Source of the DNA: Pseudoalteromonas phenolica | GTDB lineage: Bacteria > Pseudomonadota > Gammaproteobacteria > Enterobacterales > Alteromonadaceae | Assembly: GCF_005876835.1 (NCBI RefSeq) | Contig: NZ_PPSW01000047.1 | Coordinates: 1 to 64,000, forward strand | Direction: 5' to 3' | Length of the DNA: 64,000 nucleotides | Shown: one piece after another, positions 8,418 to 15,583 of the stretch | How positions within the stretch are numbered: position 1 is the first letter of the stretch | Layout of the letters: each line of letters begins with the position of its first letter | Translations under genes and position numbers: made by a program | The notes under the pieces: generated by a model | What the model was told of the DNA's origin: nothing | What the model saw: the letters and a program-made list of their open reading frames with translations, nothing else | Databases searched by the model: none

Positions 8418-8906
8418 ATGCAAGGTAATCCAAAAATTATCGACCTACTAAATCAGCAGTTAACGCTGGAATTAACCTCAATGGATCAGTATCTCGCACA
8501 TTCTAAAATGTACGAAGACTGGGGTTTGGGCAAGTTAGGACACAAATTGGCGCATGAATATGATGAAGAGTTAGATCATGCAAAGGCTATTATTGAGCGC
8601 ATTCTGTTTTTAGAAGGTAAACCAGATACAGCCTCTCGTCAGCCAATTAATGTAGGTGATAACGTTCAGCAAATGCTTGAAAACGACTTGACGGCTGAGA
8701 TGACAGTCGCTGCGAGTTTAAAAAACATCATAGGTGAGTGCGAAAAAGCACAAGACTATGTGACCCGTGAAATTCTAGAGAAACTCTTAGATGACACAGA
8801 AATGGATCATATTTATTGGCTTGAACAACACCTAAACCTAATCAAACTAATGGGTCTGCCAAACTACATACAATTGCAGATGGATAATAGTGCACCGGAT
8901 GCGTAA
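8418..8906 (+). CDS. bfr: Bacterioferritin, ferroxidase subunit
   Basis: This 162-residue bacterioferritin keeps all the di-iron ligands: E18, E51, H54, E94 and the ExxH pair E128/H131 (equivalent to E127/H130). The haem ligand position 52 is Leu (DEELDHAK), so it should not bind haem. It is the second gene of the operon, with AGGAG overlapping the stop of the first gene, so translation is probably coupled. Such complementary pairs are known in Neisseria and Pseudomonas, where both subunits form one shell that stores iron. Two terminator-like hairpins follow. Confidence 0.95.
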   Translation: MQGNPKIIDLLNQQLTLELTSMDQYLAHSKMYEDWGLGKLGHKLAHEYDEELDHAKAIIERILFLEGKPDTASRQPINVGDNVQQMLENDLTAEMTVAASLKNIIGECEKAQDYVTREILEKLLDDTEMDHIYWLEQHLNLIKLMGLPNYIQLQMDNSAPDA

Positions 8907-8911
8907 TTGAA

Positions 8912-8966
8912 TGTACTTTTGTTGTTTTTATAGACAAAAGTACAATGCTTAGGGCATTGTTTTTAT
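8912..8966 (+). terminator. Tandem terminator hairpins after the bacterioferritin operon
   Basis: The first hairpin has 11-bp arms TGTACTTTTGT (8912-8922) and ACAAAAGTACA (8934-8944). The second, ACAATGC-ttagg-GCATTGT followed by TTTT (8942-8964), has the form of an intrinsic terminator. The arms overlap slightly, so the two structures are mutually exclusive at the junction. Confidence 0.8.
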
Positions 8967-9024
8967 TCAGAACTTGCCCTAAATTTTTTATATGAGCGAA
9001 CTTTATTGTCAGCCTTTAACTTGC

Positions 9025-9059
9025 ACAGGGCCGTTTTTACCTCCTTTTTAGCGGCCTGT
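9025..9059. other. Unexplained hairpin in the bfr-yjdM intergenic gap
   Basis: The 8907-9301 gap has no gene I can support. Besides the terminators it holds ACAGG-G-CCG paired with CGGCCTGT around an 18-base loop. On the plus strand the loop contains ACCTCCTT, identical to the 3' end of 16S rRNA; on the minus strand it reads AAGGAGGT. No U-run follows, so it is not a terminator. No open frame with a sensible start follows the minus-strand Shine-Dalgarno-like loop. It may be a small RNA or chance. Confidence 0.35.
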
Positions 9060-9301
9060 TAAAGCATTAAAGTTCAGCTCGCTTTATATTAAGCTGAGAA
9101 TAGCTAACATAATTAAGAGTGTAGACATTATTTCTTAACCTATCTGAACATCAACATTAGTACTTATTTCAACAACGCTTATTTAACCTGAATTAAACAT
9201 CGTTAAAAGCTGATGGTTGATCAGGTTTTTTCAAAATCTCCTCGCATGATACTTCTTTAGCCATTAGAATAGCGGCATTGTAATTTTAGAAGTTGTGAAA
9301 T

Positions 9302-9634
9302 ATGTCATTACCTCCTTGTCCTAAATGTAATTCTGAATACGTATACGAAGATCAAACAAACCTTGTGTGTCCTGAGTGTGCACACGAGTGGAACCCAAAT
9401 GAAGTAGACGAAGATGCATTTGAAGTGAAAGATGCAAACGGTACCGTGCTTGCTGACGGTGATAAAGTGACTGTTGCTAAAGATCTTAAAATCAAAGGTA
9501 GCTCACAAGTGATAAAAATAGGCACTAAAGCCCTAGTTCGTCGTGTATTAGATAAAAAAGACCATGAGCTTGACTGTAAAGTGGATGGTGTTGGCGAAAT
9601 GATGGTAACAGCTAAGTTCGTTAAAAAAGCTTAA
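9302..9634 (+). CDS. yjdM: YjdM/PhnA-family zinc-ribbon protein
   Basis: The 110-residue protein begins with a zinc ribbon, CPKC...CPEC (residues 6-9 and 24-27), and ends with the KOW/SH3-like domain of the family ([27 protein letters not shown]). This matches YjdM, formerly called PhnA. It was once linked to phosphonate use because of its map position in E. coli; it is not a phosphonoacetate hydrolase, and its role is unsettled. It stands alone with its own terminator. Confidence 0.92.
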   Translation: MSLPPCPKCNSEYVYEDQTNLVCPECAHEWNPNEVDEDAFEVKDANGTVLADGDKVTVAKDLKIKGSSQVIKIGTKALVRRVLDKKDHELDCKVDGVGEMMVTAKFVKKA

Positions 9635-9654
9635 TAGATATAATGCCTCAAACT

Positions 9655-9679
9655 AAAAAGGCCCGGATCGGGCCTTTTG
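9655..9679. terminator. Bidirectional intrinsic terminator
   Basis: AAAAGGCCCG-GAT-CGGGCCTTTT is a strong GC-rich stem flanked by A and T runs. It lies between the convergent yjdM and LipL32-like genes and can serve both. Confidence 0.9.
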
Positions 9680-9698
9680 TCATTAGTAAAGGTTGAGC

Positions 9699-10382
9699 TT
9701 AAAGCTTATTGCCATTTACCAATTCATGTAACTCTTCAAGCGATGCTGCGATTTTAACGCCAGGAACGTTAGTACCAATTGTCGCTTCAAATGAGCCTTC
9801 TACGTTTGAACGGAATGACGTAAATGAAATTCTGTAAACACCACGAACAAGCGCTTCGCTTGCGTTATTCATTGACGTTGTTTTACGAAGAAGAGAGTTA
9901 TAATTTGCGCCACTTGGGTTTGCTGGTAACTCAGAAGTGTCGTCGTTACGCCCTAAGTTTTGTAGCACCTTGCCACCGTTTTTGATTTTTGTATTGTCGA
10001 TGATATTTAAACGATCAAACACAATATAAGTATCAAAGAATTTATCAGCATCTTTTTGCATGCCAGGCGTATAATTAGCATGTTTAAAGTCAGCCTCTGC
10101 TGGCGCTGAAACCGCCGGTGACATCATAGATACACCGATTTCATCAACTGCAGCAGGTACCCAGGCATAAAGATAATAAGTATCTTTGCCTTTGTATTTA
10201 CCTTCAGGCTGTACTGATGAGTCTACATAACCAAAGTAATTCGAGTAATTAGCATAAGGTAAACGCGCCTCAATGCCCGCTACACCTTCAGAAATAGAGC
10301 TTTTAAGGTGAGGACCTGTTGCCGAACAACCCGCTAAAATTGCAGCAGTTACGAATGGTAGAGTTAAACGAGAGATTTTCAT
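9699..10382 (-). CDS. LipL32-family surface lipoprotein
   Basis: The 227-residue precursor has a lipoprotein signal peptide with lipobox ILAGC (C19). The mature part matches Leptospira LipL32 in order: LPYANYSNYFGYV, YYLYAWVPAAVDEIGVSMMSP, FDTYIVFDRL, YNSLLRK and LVRGVYRISFTSF...GSFEATIG. LipL32 is the dominant lipoprotein of pathogenic leptospires, and homologues are known in Pseudoalteromonas and a few other marine genera. The acidic D-rich calcium-binding stretch of leptospiral LipL32 is much shorter here (NLGRNDDTSE). GGAG precedes the start. Function in marine bacteria is unknown. Convergent with yjdM. Confidence 0.88.
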   Translation of the reverse strand: MKISRLTLPFVTAAILAGCSATGPHLKSSISEGVAGIEARLPYANYSNYFGYVDSSVQPEGKYKGKDTYYLYAWVPAAVDEIGVSMMSPAVSAPAEADFKHANYTPGMQKDADKFFDTYIVFDRLNIIDNTKIKNGGKVLQNLGRNDDTSELPANPSGANYNSLLRKTTSMNNASEALVRGVYRISFTSFRSNVEGSFEATIGTNVPGVKIAASLEELHELVNGNKL

Positions 10383-10509
10383 TGATTTGACTCCATGTCA
10401 CTATTTTAGAAATGAGCATAGAGTATACGCGTGAAAGTTTTATTACTAAAGTACTAGTTTATGGAAATTTTTCATCTTAGCTAATCTAAGTTGAGTGTAA
10501 CTCATACAA

Positions 10510-10537
10510 AAAAGCCACCTAAAATAGGTGGCTTTTG
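10510..10537 (-). terminator. Intrinsic terminator of the S9 peptidase gene
   Basis: On the minus strand AGCCACCTA and TAGGTGGCT pair around a TTT loop and are followed by a T-run. The hairpin lies 25 bp after the stop codon. Confidence 0.88.
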
Positions 10538-10558
10538 GTTGTTTTTAAGGAAGTTAAG

Positions 10559-12613
10559 TTACTTTTTAGCTTCTTTTGCTGCTTTTAAATTTGCAGCATG
10601 GTCGATTTCGTAAGTTGGCATGGTTTTCTTGCCGTCAATTAGGTAGTTGTCCATCCAACGCATTAAACGAATGCTGTAGTCATACTGTGCAGCTACTTTA
10701 CGGTTACCATGACCTTCACCTGGGTAGTAAATTAGACGAACATCTTTACCCTGTACTTTCATGTAACGGTATAGCTCCATTGACTGAGCAGGGTGAACTC
10801 GTGGGTCGTCTTTACCGTGCATGATCAGTAATGGTGTTTCAGACTGACCTGCCCAGTAAATCGGGCTGCGCTCTAGGTACCATTGCCACTTTTCCCAAGG
10901 GTATGAACGGGCATGTACAAGGTACATTTCATTAGAGATGTCAGTTGTGCCAAACTTAGATAGTTGGTTTGTTACACCCACAAACATAACACTTGCCGCG
11001 AAGTGTTCAGTCAGTTTAGTTGCACCCCAAGCAGAAGCATAACCACCGTATGAACCACCAGTGATACCAACGCGCTTGCTATCAACTAAGCCCATTTCAA
11101 CTAAATGGTTTTTCATATCAACTAGATCGTCAAACTCTTTACCCGCATAGTCGCCTTGACCAAGCTTAGAATAATCAACGCCTTTACCGGTTGAACCACG
11201 GTAATTCGGGTAGAAAACAGCATAACCACGAGCTGCACCCATTTGACCTGGATCTGAGTAGCTCGTTAACCAACCGTCTTTGTCATGGCTTTCAGGACCA
11301 CCGTGAACTGCCATGATCAGTGGGTAACGTTTACCTTCTTGGTAATCAAGTGGGTAAATTAATACGCCGCCAATCTCTACACCGTCACGGGCTTTGAAAG
11401 AAATGTTTTCTTGTTTCGCAAAGCGTTTATCATTTAACCAATCATTTGAATCTGAAAGGCGTTTTGTCTTTTTACCGCGAAGCATGAAAACTTCGTTCGG
11501 GTGCGTGTCAGTGTTACCTCGAAGAACGATGGTCTTGTCTGAGTCAGATACAGATAGGTTAGAAGCAATCAGTTTGCCTTCTTTTACAATCTTCTTGTAT
11601 TTGTTAGAGCCTACTTTAATTTGACCAACGAAGCTTTCTGCGCCCACGTTTGCAACAAAGTTTAATGTGTTACGACGGTTAGCCCACTCGAAATCACCAA
11701 TGTGGCCCATGAAGTTCGGGATCCACTCTTCAATTTCACCTGTCTTTGCATTACCTAGATATAGACGACCCGTTGCAGGGTCGTGTTTGTCTTCTGCACC
11801 AAGAATGGCAACATAATCGCCTTCGTATGAGAATTCGGCAGCACCTAACTTACCTTCTGTTTTGAAAGATGTGGTAATTTTCTGTGAAGCTACGTCCATC
11901 ACGTGCCACTGTGACTTCATATATTTGTCGTCAATCAGCGCTGTAGGCTGAGTTTTAACAAGTAACTTGTCACCTTCATCAGAGAAGTTGATGTCGCTTA
12001 CATAGCCTTCAATTTCTACCGCAGCAGGTTTAAGCGCTTTTTCAGATTGCACTAAATCAACAAGATGTAATTGTTTGTTTTTTAGACCTAACTCATAAAC
12101 TTCAGCCATAAAACCAAGCTTTTTAAGTTCTTTTTCAGTCTTATCTTTAGCAGGCATCGCTAAGATGGCAACTTGTTTGCCATTTGGGTTTAGCTTGTAG
12201 CTAGAGATTGAAGTACCGTTTAATGATAATACTTTTTGTGACTCACCACCGTTAGCAGCGATGCGGTATAAAGACGTGAATTTGTCAGTTTTCTTTTTGG
12301 TTAGGAAGTAGATGAAGTCACCATCAGCAGACCACTGAATGCTGCGAACACTCACTTTACCTGTGATGAAAGGGCGCTCAACGCCTTTGTCATCAACAAC
12401 ATAAAGCTCTGAGTAGTTTGTGCCATTAGCATCAATATAAAGCTCTCTTGGCACTGAGCGTGTAAAAGCAACAAGTTCGCCTTCAGGATCTACCGCTGTT
12501 TGTCCAACAGATTGGATTTTTGGAATGTCTTCGATTGTTATTGTGTCATTTGCAAGTGCAGACGAGGTAACTAAACCCACTGCAAGTGCAATTGTTGATT
12601 TTATTAACTTCAT
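10559..12613 (-). CDS. Secreted S9-family serine peptidase (acylaminoacyl/dipeptidyl peptidase type)
   Basis: The 684-residue protein has a signal peptide (cleavage near SALA-ND), an N-terminal beta-propeller with TolB-like repeats (about 30-400) and a C-terminal alpha/beta-hydrolase domain. The nucleophile elbow is GGSYGGY with Ser521; the acid lies in HGKDDPRVH and the His in EGHGNRK, so the catalytic triad is complete. S9 enzymes of this type cut short peptides, often releasing dipeptides or acylated residues, and are common in protein-degrading marine bacteria. It should act in the periplasm. AAGGTC precedes the ATG, and the gene is monocistronic. Confidence 0.93.
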   Translation of the reverse strand: MKLIKSTIALAVGLVTSSALANDTITIEDIPKIQSVGQTAVDPEGELVAFTRSVPRELYIDANGTNYSELYVVDDKGVERPFITGKVSVRSIQWSADGDFIYFLTKKKTDKFTSLYRIAANGGESQKVLSLNGTSISSYKLNPNGKQVAILAMPAKDKTEKELKKLGFMAEVYELGLKNKQLHLVDLVQSEKALKPAAVEIEGYVSDINFSDEGDKLLVKTQPTALIDDKYMKSQWHVMDVASQKITTSFKTEGKLGAAEFSYEGDYVAILGAEDKHDPATGRLYLGNAKTGEIEEWIPNFMGHIGDFEWANRRNTLNFVANVGAESFVGQIKVGSNKYKKIVKEGKLIASNLSVSDSDKTIVLRGNTDTHPNEVFMLRGKKTKRLSDSNDWLNDKRFAKQENISFKARDGVEIGGVLIYPLDYQEGKRYPLIMAVHGGPESHDKDGWLTSYSDPGQMGAARGYAVFYPNYRGSTGKGVDYSKLGQGDYAGKEFDDLVDMKNHLVEMGLVDSKRVGITGGSYGGYASAWGATKLTEHFAASVMFVGVTNQLSKFGTTDISNEMYLVHARSYPWEKWQWYLERSPIYWAGQSETPLLIMHGKDDPRVHPAQSMELYRYMKVQGKDVRLIYYPGEGHGNRKVAAQYDYSIRLMRWMDNYLIDGKKTMPTYEIDHAANLKAAKEAKK

Positions 12614-12742
12614 TATATGACCTTGTTGTTCAGTTTTGTGCGCTATTTTATAGTCACAAATACTGATTTCCAGTGTTTGCGATTAAGCGAGAATAATTAA
12701 CGACAAGATTTTAAAAGAAATGTTGGTTATTTAATAGAAAAG

Positions 12743-12766
12743 AAGGCTGCTCATTTATGCAGCCTT
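12743..12766 (-). terminator. Intrinsic terminator after the ThrE-type exporter gene
   Basis: On the minus strand AAGGCTGC and GCAGCCTT pair around an 8-base loop, followed by CTTTTCT. It lies just beyond the stop codon at 12775. Confidence 0.8.
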
Positions 12767-12774
12767 AATCGTAG

Positions 12775-14001
12775 TTATAAACTTTTCTTAGGGGGCAGCG
12801 CCACGTTTGCGAAAATTAACCCCGCGACCAGTGACATGAAGATCAAAAACGTTTGTTGGCCAATTTGGTCTGCATTCACGAAGCTTTGTCCTTCAATTAA
12901 TGAGTTCAAACCAATGTATGTTTTAGAACCGGGTACCAAAACAATAAGTCCTTGCATAGCCACTATTGAAGCGGGTGCATTCACTACACGGTTAAACAAA
13001 TTACTAAACACGCCTACAGCAAAAGCACCAACGAATGCGCCTATGCTGTAGTCAAAGTAAACCGCAGCGCTGATACTTGCCGCATAGGCGATAAAGCCAG
13101 ATGCGATAGACCAACTTGCATGTTTAAGTTTAGTTCTGAATATAATTATTAAGCTACAACACAACAGTAAGATAGCTAACCAAGCGGTCCATTTAGGTAG
13201 AGCTTCAGGTTGAATGAAGTCGGTTTTACCGAAAAGGGCAAAGCCCAAGCTTATGCCCAAAAATGCACCAAAATATAGCTTAAATAAAAGCATTATAGAG
13301 TCCATGACACGTGCTGTGCCTGAAACTAAATGCCTTGCCGATAGTTCTGCAAACCCAAGCGCCAACGCTAAACCAGGAATGAAAACGATGATTGATGAGA
13401 GTACAACCAATCGAATATTAACGCCCGGATCTAAATAACTGCTTACTGCACATGCTGCGAGGGCAGCAATAATAGCAACTAAAGGTTCAAGCATGTGCGA
13501 GACACGCTTTGAGTGTCCAGACCATATTACAAACAAAAACACCACTAATGAAATCAGGCCAGACCAAAGCACATCGTTCCAACTAGTGCCCATCAACATG
13601 GCAAAAGCAGCACCAGAGAGTGCAAAAGTGAAACCTGTCATCCAAGTATTATAAGGACTTTTCTTATTTAAAATGGCCTCAAGCTCATTATCAGCTTCTT
13701 CTAAAGATAACTCAGCAGTAAGTACACGGTTTACTACATCATCCGTATCGGCCAAAGAGCCTAAGTCATGATCTCCTGGGTCTACGCGCGCCACATGGGT
13801 ATATTCTTCTTCGTGGCCGTCAGTCCATATAACAAAGGTCACTGAAGTTGGTGACATAACGAAAGACGATTTTAAATTTAAGTGCGTTGCGACTTCCATT
13901 AAGTGCGCTTCAAGTCGATAGGCTGGCGTACCATATTTGTGCAGCATTTTGCCAAGCTTAACAATAAACTTTCTTTTTTGCGTAAAACTAGCTGTGTTCA
14001 A
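12775..14001 (-). CDS. Threonine/serine exporter family protein (ThrE type, fused)
   Basis: The 408-residue protein carries both halves of the ThrE family in one chain. An N-terminal soluble part (LGKMLHKYGTPAYRLEAHL... about 10-120) is followed by about ten membrane helices that include the PGLALALGFAELSARHLVSGTARVMDS motif and a second half with VLVPGSKTYIGLNSL. E. coli YjjP and YjjB are the split equivalents. The family exports threonine, serine or succinate. The listed start is TTG with a weak ribosome site; the first ATG is at residue 19 and would remove part of the conserved N terminus, so I keep TTG with doubt. Confidence 0.88.
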   Translation of the reverse strand: MNTASFTQKRKFIVKLGKMLHKYGTPAYRLEAHLMEVATHLNLKSSFVMSPTSVTFVIWTDGHEEEYTHVARVDPGDHDLGSLADTDDVVNRVLTAELSLEEADNELEAILNKKSPYNTWMTGFTFALSGAAFAMLMGTSWNDVLWSGLISLVVFLFVIWSGHSKRVSHMLEPLVAIIAALAACAVSSYLDPGVNIRLVVLSSIIVFIPGLALALGFAELSARHLVSGTARVMDSIMLLFKLYFGAFLGISLGFALFGKTDFIQPEALPKWTAWLAILLLCCSLIIIFRTKLKHASWSIASGFIAYAASISAAVYFDYSIGAFVGAFAVGVFSNLFNRVVNAPASIVAMQGLIVLVPGSKTYIGLNSLIEGQSFVNADQIGQQTFLIFMSLVAGLIFANVALPPKKSL

Positions 14002-14137
14002 GTTTTTAAACCAAATGAGAGTGGTAAAAGTAAATATTAGGTTAACTATAGCCGAAGTTAACCTAACTGGTATGCTTTGTTAGAAACGGTGCGAATTCTA
14101 ATCACTTTTGAGGGTATGTCTAGCAATTTATTGTGAA

Positions 14138-15364
14138 TTATTTTTTGTTTTTTGCCTCAATCCACTGCGCCATATACTGTGTACTTTTCATGGTGTGATG
14201 TTTTAACATTTGCCCAATGAAATTTTGCATTCTGTGCGCCTCTAAATTATCAGCAATATCGACAATACGTTTAACTAATGACGCTTCTAACAGCTGCTGA
14301 TTATAAAAAGACTTTAATAGCTGTTCAGAAGCATTTTTACTCTCCTCATACAGCTTCTTATCTTGGTAAAGCTTTACTGCTGCATCAGCAAACGTCTGGG
14401 CGTTATTAGCAATTAAACCAGGCCATGTATGGTCTTCAGTCATGCCTTCAGCACCAATGTCTGTGGTTACACTCGGTGTTTGGTTTATCATTGCTTCTAA
14501 TAGCTTGCCTTTAATGCCTGCACCAAACCTCAATGGCGCTAAACACACTCTGGCATTTTGCATGACCTTATTTGCATCTTCCGCCCAGCCTTTAATCAGG
14601 AAGCCCGTTTTTGGGTTATGCAAGGCTGTGGCTTTCGGAGGTGGGTATGAGCCGTAAATGTGTAGCTCAGCTTCAGGTAGCTGTTTTTTTATAAGAGGCC
14701 AAATTTCTTGCAAGTACAAAACCGCATCCCAATTAGGTGCGTGTCTAAAGTTACCTATGGTCATAAAGTGGGCTCTTTGCTCAAATTCAGGCAAAGACTT
14801 TGGCAAGTTCTCAAGATTAACCATAAAAGGTAGGTGGTGGCATAGGTTCAAATCAACTTTGAAATGAGATTCGAGCAATGACATTTCATAACTAGAGATA
14901 ATTAAACTCAAATCACAACGTAAAATAGCGGCAATCTCACGTTTGGCAATATCACTTTGTAAATCGGCTAAGGTAAAGTCTCGTTTGCCTTTATGGGCAG
15001 TATGTCTTGCTTGTCTTAGGCATTGTAAGTCTTCTGTATCTAAGATTTTAAGAGCATTAGGGGCAAACTTATCGACTCGCCAACCAAATTGTTCCTCCAT
15101 CATAAAGCGATCAAACATCACAATATCGGGATTATAGTGTGTGATATATTCATCAAAACTCGAACAATTTAAGGCTATTTCTTTACTGCTGATCCCAAAA
15201 TTATTTAGATCAATCATGTGCTCTGTTGGTTGTGAGGGCGTAGCAAACTCAACTTGCCAGTTTTGATTTCTAAACGTCTTCAGTAAAGACATCATATGTG
15301 TGCCTGCCGCGGAAGAGTTCGGTTCAGGCCACACATAACCAATTACTAAAACACGTTTGCTCAT
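14138..15364 (-). CDS. Family 4-type glycosyltransferase
   Basis: The 408-residue soluble protein has two Rossmann-like halves of the GT-B fold. The C-terminal donor-binding half shows FMTIGNFRHAPNWDAVLYLQEIWP, AELHIYGSYPP, KGWAEDANKVMQNARVCLAPLRFGAGIKGKLLEAMINQTPSVTT and IGAEGM. The E in KGKLLEAM is in the usual catalytic EX7E region. The N terminus (VLVIGYVWPEPNSSAAGTHMMSL) is typical of sugar transferases acting on surface glycans. It stands alone, not in a polysaccharide cluster, so the acceptor cannot be guessed. GAGAG precedes the start. Confidence 0.88.
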   Translation of the reverse strand: MSKRVLVIGYVWPEPNSSAAGTHMMSLLKTFRNQNWQVEFATPSQPTEHMIDLNNFGISSKEIALNCSSFDEYITHYNPDIVMFDRFMMEEQFGWRVDKFAPNALKILDTEDLQCLRQARHTAHKGKRDFTLADLQSDIAKREIAAILRCDLSLIISSYEMSLLESHFKVDLNLCHHLPFMVNLENLPKSLPEFEQRAHFMTIGNFRHAPNWDAVLYLQEIWPLIKKQLPEAELHIYGSYPPPKATALHNPKTGFLIKGWAEDANKVMQNARVCLAPLRFGAGIKGKLLEAMINQTPSVTTDIGAEGMTEDHTWPGLIANNAQTFADAAVKLYQDKKLYEESKNASEQLLKSFYNQQLLEASLVKRIVDIADNLEAHRMQNFIGQMLKHHTMKSTQYMAQWIEAKNKK

Positions 15365-15583
15365 TGTACTCTCATAGATGTTGATTTTAGAGGCGCGAAG
15401 TCTACCTGAATTTACTCAAAAACTCGATGTTGTACTGTATTTAAAAGAACTACTCTACTGACTTAGATATTTAAAATTTTCTGAAATCTTCCATAAGTCC
15501 TGAGTTTGTCGAACTTACGTAAATAGCTGCATTTTTAATGATTTAAGTATATTATTTCGCTACTAATTGATTAGGGGAACAGT

